Positions 30,995-43,249 of a stretch of DNA of 64,000 nt are shown one piece after another; positions within the stretch are counted from its first letter, which is position 1, and every line of letters starts with the position of its first letter. Both the position numbers and the translations under genes were made by a program. The DNA lies in the NCBI GenBank assembly GCA_033725935.1, contig MU867091.1, forward strand, positions 310,001-374,000, written 5' to 3'. The stretch comes from Cladorrhinum sp. PSN259. Taxonomy: Eukaryota; Ascomycota; Sordariomycetes; Sordariales; Podosporaceae. Under the pieces are notes generated by a model. The model saw nothing but the letters and a program-made list of their open reading frames with translations. It was not told the origin of the DNA and made no database searches.

Positions 30995-33917
30995 TCACAG
31001 AATCATCATGATCACAGCAAAGATAAGACCCAAGAAGCTCGTCGAGGGGAGCATCATCTTGCCCGCCGCGCCGGGGAGGATTGTGTTTGAAGGGACAGGG
31101 CCAGTCGATGCACCGGGTCCTGTACCGATGGGAATCGTGGGTGTCGTGGAAGTAGTAGACTCAGACTCGGAGGGAACTGGAGCTGAAGCTGAGGTTGATG
31201 AGTCTTCTGAACCAGAAGTAACGATGGTCGCAGAAACACTCGCTGACGAAACCGAAGACGCGGATACATCAACAGACGCCGAAGCAGAAGCGGATGCGGA
31301 CGCGCCAGTGGTTGCGGATGCGGGTGCAGATGCTGATGGGCCATCCGACACAGACTGAACATTTGAATTAGACGTACTCTCTGAGGGTTCCACGGAAGCT
31401 GATGGGCTGACGGAGGTGAGAACGATCGAAGTGGTCGACGCGGCGGCAGAGGAGCTGATGGGTACTGGAGCAGTGTTGGTGTTGATTGGCGCTTGAGAGT
31501 TGGTAGAAATCGTGGGGAAAGCTGTCACTTGACTCTGAAGAGGACCTCCGCTAGACTGTGGTAGAGCAGGGCGAGCAGCGCAGAAATCGGTGAACTGAGA
31601 AAAGGTGGGCTCCAAGTAGACCCTACGAGTAATCTTAACGTCCGCTGCATGGGTATCGACACAGTCGTTACAGCCTAATAAGTAATCATTGAAAACAGAG
31701 TCCTGAGCACAAAGTTCCGAGTCCTTGCCGACACGTTGAGCCTCAAGGTAGGCATTGTTGCAGCCGGCGTAGCAGAGAGATGGAATAATAGTCTCATCAC
31801 GCTTCAAATGTAAAAGTGTTCTGCCAGAATGCTTCTTGTGAGGCTTCGTGGTGGTTGTGGTTGTTGTCGGCGCTGGTGGCGCGGTTGTGGCGGAACCGTA
31901 ACGAGTAATGGTGCTCTGGGATTGCCAGTTTCCGGTGTAGTAGGTCGATATCTGGCCATTGGTAGCCGTGGTGAGAGTAGGCTCCAACTCAAAAATGTCG
32001 TAGGACAAGCCAAAGGCATTGGGATCCAAGTTGAAGTATCCTTCAATTGGCGGGTAATAACCCGTCTGATTCCTGCGCCATACGACCCGCGGGAAATAAG
32101 GTGCCGGTACGCAATACTGGGGATCACACAGGTAATCATTGGGAGGCGGAGCAGCCCAGAGATTGCAGCCATCGGGCTTGCGCTCATTGCAGACATATCC
32201 AGGATCGCAACCCCAGGTCTTGAACCTGCCGGAGCTGCCGAGCCCTGGAACAACGCCAACACCCGGGCGGGGAGTAGGCAGAACGCTGCAAACTGAAATA
32301 GTTGTGGTGATCACATTTGTGAGAGTTGTTCCAGGAAGAGTCACCACATTTGTAAGGGTTGGTCCCGGAACCGTGACGGGAACAGTAACCACGTTGGTAA
32401 GTGTCGTCGGCGGAAGAGTGAGCACCGATGTCACGGGAGGAACAATCGAGGTCGAGGTCAAGGTGATGGTGGATGCAGGCTGGATACTGGTAACTGTGGT
32501 CCCCTCGCGAGTAAACGTGGTTGTAACCGGCGGTTGGACCGACGTGAAGGTCGTGGTGATCGTTGAAGCTGGTAGGGTGGTCGTCACCGTTGAAGCCGGT
32601 AGGGTAGTAACCACGGTTGCAGTTGTACGGTCCGTCACGGTGTTGATTAGGGTGTTGGTCACGGTGTTGACCAGGGTGTTGATCAGGGTGTTGGTCACGG
32701 TGTTCGTCAGCTCACGAGTAGTCGTCAAAGTGCTGACGGTAGTAAATACGCTAACGCTGACCGAAGTAATGACCGAGGTTTTTGTTGTAAAGATCGTGGT
32801 GCTGTCCGTTACAGTCACGGGGTAAGAGGTAGTCAGAGTAATCCTGGAAGTCAATGTGGTGCTGCTAACGACGGTTGTGGGTACCAATTGCGTGGTGGTG
32901 ACAACCGAAGTCTGGGTCGTCTTGATGGTCTGGGTCTGAGTCGCGGTGGCGGTCTTGGTGGTCTCCACGGTTCGAGTAGTGGGAACGAGCTTGACCGTGG
33001 TTTCAGTGATCTTCGTTGTCGAAACAACAGTAGAAGTCGTCCACACTGTCGTACCCTTGGTAACAGTGACAGGGATGATCTTCTCTGTAGTATACGTTGA
33101 TACCAAGGTCCTGGTGGTTGTAACGGGGATGTACTGTGTTGTCCACTTGGTAGTTGACCTTGTGATGGTTGTGGGGATCGTTGTTCTGATTGTCTCGGTT
33201 GTGGTGGTAACGCTCCATCGTGTAGTCGTTGTCGTGCTGCAGCTGTAGGGATACTGGGTATTACAGACCTTGACCGTGGTAGGAACGGGATAGCTGGTCG
33301 TCTTCGTCGAATACTGAGTTTGGGTGATGAATTGGGTTTGCGTGGCAGTGGCAGTAGCTGTAGCAGTAGCTGTAGCTGTAGCTGTAAGTGTAGCTGTAGC
33401 TGTAGCTGTAGCTGTAGCAGTCTGCGTATAAGGCACACTAACACTAACGCTGATATTGTTGGTCTGGGTCGTGTAGATAGTGTCGGTCTTGACTTCGGTG
33501 ACTGTGGAAGCAGGCAGTGTTACTGTGGAAGCAGGCAGTGTTACTGTCACAGCAGGCAGCGTTACTGTCACAGCTGGCTGGGTTTTGGTCGTGGTCTCTG
33601 TCACGGTGCAAGTTTCAGTGACAGTAGTAGCCCTATCCAACAGTCAGCTCGGCGTTCACGGTTACAATACCTCAGTCTTAAACTTACGATGGACGCAAGG
33701 TATACGTCGTGGTGTAGGTGACAGTAGTCGTCGTACCGCAAGTACCGTGGACATGGCAGTCGGTGTTGACGTGAAACTCCCCATCCCCTTCAGTATTGAC
33801 CGATTTCCCAGAGTGTTCTGTCTCATTGGTCCTCTTATACAATGGTTCCTCTAAAGCAAAAGCAATGTGAGCGAGGGACAGGACCCCCAGGCCCTTTAGG
33901 AGCTTGGTGACAAGCAT
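30995..33917 (-). CDS. GPI-anchored, threonine-rich cell wall protein with two cysteine modules
   Basis: Exons 33917-33688 and 33632-30995 (donor TC|GTAAGT, branch CTGAC, acceptor GATAG) give 955 aa. The N-terminus is a signal peptide (hydrophobic to about residue 21) followed by a Kex2-like LYKR site. Residues about 70-470 are repetitive Thr/Val (TVTLPASTVT, NTLINTVTN, TATATATL), heavily O-glycosylatable. A first cysteine module follows (GCDPGYVC, CDPQYCVPAPYFP), then a second (IPSLCYAGCNNAYLEAQRVG, LLGCNDCVDTH), then a Ser/Ala-rich stalk and a terminal hydrophobic tail after GAAGKMMLPS, the pattern of a GPI anchor signal. It is probably a wall structural or adhesive glycoprotein; binding partners are unknown. 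The acidic frame on the opposite strand is a shadow of the Ser-rich stalk. Confidence 0.85.
33343..33420. repeat. Hexanucleotide repeat coding for Thr-Ala
   Basis: Repeated agctgt/agcagt units inside the wall-protein gene encode alternating Thr-Ala on the minus strand. Neighbouring 27-bp units around 33510-33590 encode the LPASTVT repeats. Such in-frame repeats usually vary in copy number between strains. Confidence 0.8.
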
Positions 33918-36900
33918 CCTGTTTCTGATGATTACCTCAACGGGCAACGAGTGTGATGAGCAACGAGTGAAGTTGCGCCAGCAAAATTGGCATGAGCTGT
34001 GAGGAAGCCCTTCCGGCCGAGGGTCGGCGGTGGGAGCCGATCATATACTTATAAGGCTGGGGGAGGGGTGGATCTCGAAGCGGCAACCACTCAGCGAAAT
34101 GAGAACAACGGCGCAGTGGCTTGGCGGGCAGGCCTCTACACCGTTGAAGACCCAAAGCTTGATAGTACTTAGCAACCAACAAACGAGATGTGAACCTAGC
34201 AATATTAAGATGAACGAGTGATAGTTGTTGGCTTGGTTGTCTGCTGTCTAACACTGCTGCTTCGATTCCTGGACAAACAGAAACAATCGTAGGACAAGAA
34301 TTTCGACGAAGCACCGGGTCCGCCGACAAAAGAGAGAGGATACACGAAAGAAAACAAAGCTCGAGGGAGCTCTGCCTGCATGGCACCATGGGAATGCGCA
34401 TCGGCCCTAGTCAACGCACCCCGCAGTGTGTCCTATCACGGTTGAATATTATTGCCAGGGTTGATGTCGACAAGGTGTGTTACCCCTGCTCGTATAGCTG
34501 CAGGGCACCCAACCCATAAAAGGTACACCCGTCGGACTGGGTAGGAATGTCTTTCTTCTGCATCGCCGGGTCTGCCGCGCAAGCTTCGGCATGACCTGGT
34601 GCCTCGCAGCTTTTTTCCATAGGGCTTAAGATATTAAAGGCGACCCAGGCCAGCTTGATGGCACCATGTGTGGACAGGAAATGCGTCCAACTAAGATCTG
34701 CCGAACCTGTGGCCTTGGAGAGGGTCCCCAATCTTTGCATCGACCCGCCTGGCCTCCCAGAATCAGGTACCCGCTCTCGGCCATTCACCGAAGAGAGAGT
34801 AAATCTTTCAGAGCATTAGCAGTTTTGCCGCGTGGCGATGGCGGAGAGGAGAGTTGAACGAAGTGAGCGGGTTCCCAACTTAGCACCGAGGGAATTTGTT
34901 GCTGCCTCGCTCGCGCTGTTGCATCCAGGGAGGGACTGGATGGCTGACATGGAATATCCCGACGAGCAATAAAGAATGGCTGGTGCCCCGAGAGGCTGAG
35001 CCCTCACTTTCTGTTAACCCCTCATCTTGTTGGTTGCCCAGGAAGCCACCTCACCCACCGGAGGTGTGTGTCTTTTTTGAGCCACACTGCATGGAAAATT
35101 GATGACGGTGAGCCTGGTTTTAGCAAGTCTTCCCCACATCAAGCCGCCCTTGATCAAGGGTCCAAGACTCTCCAGACGGCTGGGCAGATGGTGGTGAGTA
35201 AGGAATCTATCAACTTTTGTTGTGATATTAACTTCATGCATAAAGCTACGGAAAGTCTAGAACCAGCGATTCGTTCGAATTGCGCTATATCACGATGCTC
35301 TGTTTCCCAGATACCTGTCGTGGAAAGTGAGGCGTCGGATTGAAGAGTTGTGGCTTCCATGTCGTTGCTACTATGTTTAGATGCTGCTGTCACTGGTGAT
35401 GGGCAACAAGACTAACAGTTGGTACGACGCTTCAATGCGCAGGACGACGCGAGATTTGCTGGAACCCCCGTATGAGTAATCTATAAGCCCGCCAGGGCCG
35501 CAGACAAGGAACTTGGGAACATTATCACGCGCCTTGACAGACACGAGCTGCAGGGCGGCGCATCACTGACCCAAGAGGGCAGAGGGACTTCGCAGATTGG
35601 CAGAAGAGCTCAGGGCGTGTGCATCTTGTTCTCCCGGCATGGCATGGGTGTTTCCTGCAGGCCTTCGGAGTGTGGTTGCAACAAAAAGGTCCATCAGATT
35701 GGCCTCAATGAGGAGAAATCGAAGAGCAAACCTGAAGGAGGGGTCGGGGACCTGGAGGTGACAGGCAGGCTGCGTGCGGGAAGCAATCCCTGGAAGGAAG
35801 GAGCTCGCCGGGATGGGGGCTGAAGAGTTGTCGTTGGATGATTGGACGATCGACAAAAATGTTTCCACCCCGGGTTTAGCCTTGCAGGGCCGAATGGCGT
35901 GAGACCCAATTTGGCGGCATCTTTTGTAAAAGTGGGGTCATTCACCCAGTCTGTGGGTTGTGGAATGAACAAGGCCCTGCCTGTCCACTCGATCTTCAGT
36001 GATTTTCCCTTCCCCTCCCGGGTCACATCTCTGATGCCCCACTACTCAACCATGATTCACCATCAGCATTGGGTTTGTTGGATGTACTCCGTAGATACCA
36101 TCTATAGGCAGTATTTCTGAAAAATATGTGAACGCTAGCATTTTATTCTCCTTTCCCTGTCTACGTGTTAGTCCTGTCAGCTTATAGCGTCGGCCAACGA
36201 GACGCCCAGGGGCGCCACTCCATCGGGAACCACGAGGTCCAGAACAGCAACATTTTTCGTCGCTCTCTTCCAGGTTTCTTCCCTCCTCTTCTTTTACACC
36301 ACGGATACAACGCAGCAACGTTGTACGAGCAACCGGTAAATCGTAATTCGCCACCTTTCGAGGGAGATGCAATAATGGAGAGGAATCTCTCGGAATATCA
36401 GGTGGTGGTGGTGGCCGCTCTTTTTTTGTGCGCAAGTCGTTGAATGGGGAAGGTTACACATATCTTTGCGAACAACGGTGCATCCCGCTGTCCTGCCAAG
36501 AAAAATAGACACGATGGGGAACCTTCTCGTGGTCCCTGTCCCCCGGCCGTCCGTCCCTGGTCTTACCGCAGCAGCGGGTTTCCGGGCCACCGCATAGCAC
36601 CTATTGGGGGAAGGGTAGAAATCAGAAATGCTCGAAGCAAAACATCACGAATGCATCCCCAGCAAAGAAAAAAAAGTCGCATCTCTACCATACCAAAGAT
36701 GGCTACTGTGTGGGAGAAGAGCCGGAACGACGGATGCCCCCAAAAAGAACCCCAAGTCGACCCATACCCAATGCTCACAAGGCTGAGATGGGAGACTGGG
36801 GGATGAACATCTTGGGAGCAGCATTTCCGGCCTTGGCATACCCTGGGGTGTCATCGCTTTCTGCATGCTTGAGCCAACCATGCTCGACTTCGCCACACCT

Positions 36901-37517
36901 ACTTTCTCTAGTGTCAGCTTCCCTCCAGCCTGCGGATTCTGCTTCGGGAGGAAGCCTGATGAGATTCTTTGCCCGTGATTCCGGAGTCGATTCTGTTTTA
37001 CAAACCGTGTGTCGCCTCGTGGCACGAAGCCTAGGAAGGATCTTTCTCGTTCCTTCAACCATCCAGTCGGTTTACACAACCTTTCGAGTGGTCCCAACGA
37101 CGAGGGATTCTTGTGTCCCCCTGGCCGTGTATTCGGTGAGTACTGAGTCTAGATTCCTCATTCATTTATTATCTTGGTGCTCTGGTGGTTGCTCCTGTTC
37201 GCCACAAACTCCCATCTCGTGCCCATTGGCCCATTTCCTGCGGGGTCCTTCTTGGCTCTTTACCGGTAAGCATGGGATTCTGGATGGCATGGCAGACGAT
37301 TTCGGTCACCACAGAGCCTCCTTCATTCATGAATTTCTCATCCTGTCCCAGTTCGCGCATTGACATCGGTGGTTGCAGGTTCATAACAGCCTTCTAACAC
37401 CGTCACAGGCCATCACTGGTGTGTCCTTATTAGGAGGGTCTGATTAGTTTTCACCGATGTTGTCTCGGTGGTGATAACCTCATCCTGTCTCTCGTTTCCC
37501 CCCTTCTCAACATCATC
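33918..37517. other. 3.6-kb divergent intergenic region, no gene seen
   Basis: The spacer between the wall protein (minus) and the Kelch protein (plus). The longest frame (36710-37363, 217 codons) has no ATG start and no recognisable content. A possible leader intron of the Kelch gene runs from GTGAGT near 37136 to TTGCAG ending near 37378. The last 60 bases before 37518 are pyrimidine-rich. Confidence 0.4.
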
Positions 37518-40301
37518 ATGTTGGGCTCAAATCTCAAGACTTTCGCTGTCCTAGTGGCCTCTGTCCCTGTTGCTGTTGGACAGACGAGCGGCTGGGCAGC
37601 TAATCAGATCAGCACGACAATATGTACTTGGTCACAAATGCGAACTGCCGTCCTACGGGATACCGTCTACATTGATGGCGGAGAGCTCTTTTGGTCGCCA
37701 GGATTGTCAACCGGCGAGACGGGCGCCGTCGCCAACGATAGTAAGTTTCTTTACGATGCGTGACATGGGCTAGTTGGTTGCTAATGCATATTGTAATAAA
37801 AAAAAGACAATCCAATGGGAATTACCTGGATGCTCAACTTTAGCAAACCTTTTGACACAGCTGGCAATTTCACTCAAGTCTTGGAGCCATTGTACGCTGC
37901 CGGACCAGGTCAGAATGCATTCAATATTGCGCCAAACTTCCGTGACGGGGCCCTCCTTCACAACGACGAGGAGTACTTCCTCTTTGGTGGACTACTCCAA
38001 AGAGACGGAACTTTAAAAGATCCACCAGGAGACAGTGTCCGGGCCTATCGAAAGTACTCATCCAAGGTTACCAACCTACAGCCAGGTTTCTTCACGGCGG
38101 CTCTGAATGACAATCTTACGCGATATATCACTTATGGTGGAGGAGTGAGCGCCCCATCTGAGAATCTTGCTTGGTATTTCACTGGTTATAAGTCGAGTTC
38201 TGGTGGTCCAATCTATATGCCTATTGGAGCACCCAGGAACAACTCGAAGACGGCCACCGACGTGGCCAACCAACTGATCACTCTGGATATGTCCACACAG
38301 CAAAAGGAGAAGTGGACTGTCAAGTCGCTGCCCGATTCCATTCAAGGACGTGCGAACCCAGAGGTTGTATGGGTTCCTGTTGGCGGCAAGGGTATACTTG
38401 TTGCTCTCGGTGGTGCTGTAGATACAGATTACATCTACACAAACCTAAGTTCAGCCGATGAGGCAAACAGCGTAAGTCTGATGCTTCTATTGCCTTCCAC
38501 AATATAGATCCTAACAATACTACAGAAGGCTAAAAGCCCCCAATTCATGTCTACCATTGACATATACGATGTTGCCGGCGACCGGTGGTACCAGCAATCA
38601 ACAACCGGCGGACCGAAACAGGTGACACGAGGCTGCGCGGTGGTTGCCCCCGCCCAGGATGGTTCCAGCTTCAACATTTATTATTACGGCGGTTACGATG
38701 GCATCAATCAACAGAAACCCGAAAGCTACTACGATGATGTTTGGGTTCTCTCCCTCCCATCTTTTACGTGGACAAATCTTGCGCCTGGAACGAAACCAGG
38801 ACGCGCCGGTCACAAGTGCGTTATGCCATATCCAGACCAGATGATTGTTATAGGAGGAAATTTTGCTCTGGAAAATGCAAACTACAGGTGTCTTGATCAG
38901 ACCGTCAAGGTGTTCAACTTGAGCACCGGTGCTTGGGTTGACAAGTATGATCCTGCGGTTTGGTCAAAATACACAGTCCCTGAGGCTGTTCGAAACAAAA
39001 TTGGCGGATCCCCTACCGGTGGAGCGACGGCAACTGCACCTAGCCCATCCTGGACTGCCACTGCTCTCGCTGCTGTTTTCTCTTCGCCCTATCCCAACAA
39101 GATCACGACTTATTACCCATACGCCTCTGTCGCACCTGCCAATAACACCAATCCCAATGCCCCCGTCCCGAGCGAGAAATCCGGCGGCGGCGGTGTTCCT
39201 TCATATCTTCCTCCTGTTCTGGGCGTGGTTCTTGGACTCGTCTTCCTGACCATGGTTGCCGTCTTGATCATCATGTGGAGACGGCGCAAGTATTTTCGCA
39301 AGGGGGCTGGTTCGAGCGAGGCAGGGACCGAAGATGCTGGCAAGCGCATCATCAACTGGATGCGGAACCAGCATGAACCCAAATCACCTCCGACAGTCAC
39401 TTCCTACACTGTCGACTCCCAGTCGACGCCGGGTAGCAACACCGACTTTGAGAGCAGTGTTACTACTAATCAGCAGCAATCAATGAACGAATTGATGAGC
39501 ACTGAGGTCGTCCGACCAGCAGAACTGATGGGTAAGTCGTCCTTCTTCCATCTCCTTTCAGTCGTCCCCATTAACGCTCTGTTTCCCTCAGATACCTCCC
39601 CTCCCGCCGAACTACACGACTCTCCCCTTCCTTACACCGATGTGATAAAGCGCTACTCCAAGCTGGGCGAAACACCCATCCTCCCGCGCGGTGGAATAAA
39701 CGAGGGGTCCTTCTACAGCTCGGGAACGAATCAGATCGATCACGCGAGCACAGTCTCCCACCCAGTATCCGCATTCAACGGTTCCTCCTCAGGAGGGGCA
39801 AACCCAACTCCACCACCTCCTTTAGGCCCTCTCAACGACTCCAGTCCCATCGCCTACCGTCCTGATTCTGATGCACTGGGCAACCCAATGCAATCACCTA
39901 CTTCTGCCACCACAGGCATGGGCACGAACTCTACAATCCGACAAAACATTGTTTCTGGTTTCTCACAGATTAGCGATCGCGACAAGACCCATTTGAGACA
40001 AATCAGCGATGCTACCGTATCCTCCGTTGCTTCAGGCCCAGGGCATCATCATTCTCACAGTAGAGATGATGGGAGGATCTTGAGTCCTACTACCGTTCCT
40101 GAAGGTGACGAGTCGGACTTGGCGAGGTTCACGGCTAGTCCTGCTGTTGTTTCACCGCCTACTGCTGGACCGTTCGGGGAGGCTCCCGATTATTTGAGTG
40201 CTAGGGGGCAAGCGAGCCAGTCAGGGGCTACGAGTAGTCCCTTGAGGAAGAGTGTATTCAGTGAGAGTTTGGAGGATATGAACGGGAGCGGGAGCAAGTA
40301 A
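37518..40301 (+). CDS. Secreted Kelch-repeat protein with one transmembrane helix and long cytoplasmic tail
   Basis: Exons 37518-37740, 37807-38471, 38526-39531 and 39592-40301 give 867 aa. A signal peptide (residues 1-21) is followed by a Kelch/galactose-oxidase-like beta-propeller region (about 40-450): repeated glycine-rich blades such as FLFGGLLQRDG, LVALGGAVDTDYIYT, YYYGGYDGINQQ and MIVIGGNF, with conserved Trp/Tyr before them. After a Ser/Thr/Pro linker, a transmembrane helix lies at about 521-547 (PPVLGVVLGLVFLTMVAVLI) followed by a basic stop-transfer RRRKYFRK and a 320-residue Ser/Pro-rich tail. The protein is likely a plasma-membrane or wall-associated sensor or adhesion protein; the ligand is unknown. 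The third intron (39532-39591, 60 nt, GTAAGT/CTCAG) is a multiple of three without a stop, so retention would add 20 residues. Confidence 0.85.
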
Positions 40302-40800
40302 AGTAAAATGGAGTGATGATGTGATGACATATATTATTGTTCTTATTCTTGATGTTTAGTGTTTATTTTTTTGGGATTGGTGGTACTGGCATTTCTTGGA
40401 TAGGGAGTTTGTATTTGGTAGGAGGTAGTCACTCCTTTAGATACCATTCACGGCGGAGGTAGGACGTTCGGATATATATGTGCGTGGTTTTTAATGATCT
40501 GATGATGATTTCTAGTAGCTTCTATTCACGAATAAAGTTACCTTTACTTTGGTTTAGGGCTGCTTGAGGCGGCTTTCACAGTCGTTCAGATTATCCAATC
40601 ACGTTGGGACTTGACGGGGAGAGATCAAGTCACAGTTGACGCCAGGGGAAGAAGGACCAAGAGGAGCTCAAGGGGCTGTATGCCATACTCCTCAAAAGCC
40701 TCCTCAGGTCCCCATAGGTTCTGACCAGTTAGCTCTGTCGCATAATGTTCACTCATTATCTTTCCCCAACTCAATATACCTCCCGAAGCTCTCCATCAAG

Positions 40801-41213
40801 ATGATCAAGTCTCTCATCCAACTTCTTACCCTCTTCGGACCCCTTCATGGTGCAAGTATTCTCTCACACTCCCCAGTCAAACCCCGAGCACGCGAAAAAT
40901 AAAAAATAAAAAATCATTCGAAACTACGAGGCCGTTCCCCTCGCCTGGGAGCTCAAAACCATCCCCAATCAATCTCACCGTCCTCCTAAATGGCGCCCTA
41001 CAAAACAAGTCTATACCCAGCTCCCTTCCATCTCCAACCCCCCCAATCTGAAACACACCGTACGACACCATTCAGTCCAATGCCGTTCAGAAGAAGAAGA
41101 AGAAGAAGAAAACCAAAACCCCGAAAACAACTTCCCCACCATTACCCTAAAGAAACAGAGGGAGAATCAAACCCAGAAGACGACACAATGGAACTTTTAT
41201 GTATAATAAACGA
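40801..41213 (+). pseudogene. Possible remnant of a small secreted protein gene
   Basis: An ATG at 40801 opens a signal-peptide-like start (MIKSLIQLLTLFGPLHGAS) but stops after 33 codons at an (AAAAAT)3-like repeat (about 40895-40915). Immediately after it, another frame stays open for about 100 codons (NYEAVPLAWELKTIPNQSH, then a poly-Glu run). Expansion of the AT-rich hexamer may have split one gene; an unrecognised intron is the alternative. No family is recognised. Confidence 0.25.
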
Positions 41214-41270
41214 ATGGCTGGCCCCCTGGGTTAATGTGAGCCACATCGAAGAAGATATATATGTATGGAC

Positions 41271-41298
41271 CTACCTACCTACCTACCTACCTACCTAC
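41271..41298. repeat. (CTAC)7 microsatellite
   Basis: Seven perfect tandem copies of CTAC, a tetranucleotide repeat common in Sordariomycete intergenic DNA. Confidence 0.95.
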
Positions 41299-43249
41299 GG
41301 GGTTTAAAGATTCGTGGCCATCCGAAGGCTCGGGCCAGGTCCGGAGGCGGAGTGCATTAGAGTCAGCTGCCTACATTGGCTGCTTAGATTAACTCGGCCA
41401 TATAATGATTGCAACGATTACAACGCACGACATGTGTTTCCTTTGATGTCTTTGATTGGATAGCGGATATACTGCAGGTTTTTTTTTTGGGAGGTTTTTT
41501 TTGGATCATTGTTTTTTTGAGGATTTATGAGGCCTTGTTTTGGCGGATCCTGAGAATAGAGGCTAGAGGTTTGATTTGGGGGGGGGGGGGGAGGGGGGCG
41601 GGTGGGAATGTTAGGGGAGGGCATCATATTTGAAAGGTGAGATGGGGAGGTGACAGCTTAAAACTTGCTTATGCTACTGTGAAAACAACAACTCGGGAAA
41701 ATCCTGACGAATCAGTGCATCAGAATTTAGTCGTGGAGGTTTACTCCCATCTGTTTGCTTCTTCTTTTCTCCATCTTTCCATCCCGTCGGTTCCAGGTGG
41801 GTGTATAAAACTTTCATTATGGCCGAGAAGGTTTGTGATACCCAGCTCATCAGATCACAGTATCCTCGTTATCACACCCTCGCCCCAGTTCAGTCCCAGG
41901 ACTCTGGTTTGCAAAAATAAAATTAAAAAAATTTCACACCTTCCATCCCAATCTATCTTCAAAACGGTCCCCTTGCCTTCCAGGTTGCTTAAACGGAGTT
42001 TCCTAGCTTTTGGTTCAAAAGCAAGCAAGTACAGGTACATCCCAGACAACCCCACACCAAAGACCATATACCCCATCTGAAAGATCATCTTCCCATCCCT
42101 ATTATCCCAGCATCTCATCGTCGTCATAGCTCCACCCCCCAACCATCATGAACAGCACAGATAGAAGCAGCCAAAACCCGCCGGACCCCACGGCTAACGT
42201 ATCCGAGCCGGACCGCTAAAACCTTCACAACCAAAGGCCAATGCGTTTTCTGACCCCCACCCACCTTGGTATTCTTCATCCCGGTGGTGTCATAGCACTT
42301 TATTTCTCTCCCGTCTTTGACCCCCACCTTTTTGCCCATCCAAAGAAGAAACGGGACGGGATGGGGAGATTCCGTTGTTCGGTGGGGGTCAATGTTCTGA
42401 TTTAAAACTTTTTGGTGATATTGGGCGGGGCATGGGGGTCAGGGAAGGTAACTACCTTACCTCTTTGAGTTTTTTATTCCTCGGGGGAATGGAGGCTGGA
42501 GGGTTCTAGACCTCCTTGACAGAATAAAGAGAGAGAGGTCCGTGATCCGTGACCCGTGGTCCGCGGTCCGTTGGCGGAGGTGTATCTGCCGTTTATCAAG
42601 TTGCGCTTCACCGTAACACCCGAGTACAAAAAGCTCTGAAAGTGGAAAATATCCGACACGGTTCCACGAAGTTATTGTTTCTGGAACGGTGAAACACAGT
42701 GTTCAAGACGGAGAGCCCAAGGAGAAAGGAAGTAGGTAGTTTAGCCGTTGGGATGGAAAGCTGAGCTGGTGATCGTGGGATGGTGATGAGCCAAGACGAA
42801 GATCGTGACTTGGAGACGAAGAGTTGCCTCCTCCGAGATGACCTGCACTCATGTGATGATCTTGGCTGGTTTACATCGTCAGCTAAGGAATGTAAAGCAG
42901 GGAAAGTGGCTAGGTACCTGGGTGTTTGCGTGTTTTTGGAGCTTGCCGCTCAGGCGGCTTGATAACCCCGTCATACACCACCAAATCAGCTTCCGTATGA
43001 TATGAACATGAAGGATGGAAAAGAAAGGCAGCATCCCAGGCCACACAAACAGTTCGCAGAATCCTCAACTAACCAATCGCGAACCCCCCGCAGATAACAA
43101 CAGCACAAACAGACGCTCATAAACATTTCGAATTCATCCACCACGTCCGCTCATCCCCACTGTCTCATAATAATGTCTTACACTGTAATTTTGACTTTCC
43201 TAACCCTCGAAACAGCAAACAGCCCCTACCATTCATAACCGTCCTCCCC

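Larger units (their letters stand above)
40302..43249. other. Intergenic, mostly featureless
   Basis: The 3' regions of the Kelch gene and of VPS17 face each other. It contains a possible decayed secreted-protein gene near 40801, a (CTAC)7 array and a G14 run (41578-41591). I see no other coding signal. Confidence 0.4.

Noticed and set aside
30963..31358. Acidic 131-codon frame on the plus strand
   Set aside because: It lies opposite the Ser/Ala-rich stalk of the GPI-anchored protein; Ser/Thr codons read backwards give Asp/Glu/Ala. The minus-strand gene has signal peptide, cysteine modules and GPI tail, so this is a shadow.
36710..37363. 217-codon open frame on the plus strand
   Set aside because: It begins at GTG without ATG, its composition looks random and it lies in a spacer upstream of the Kelch gene.
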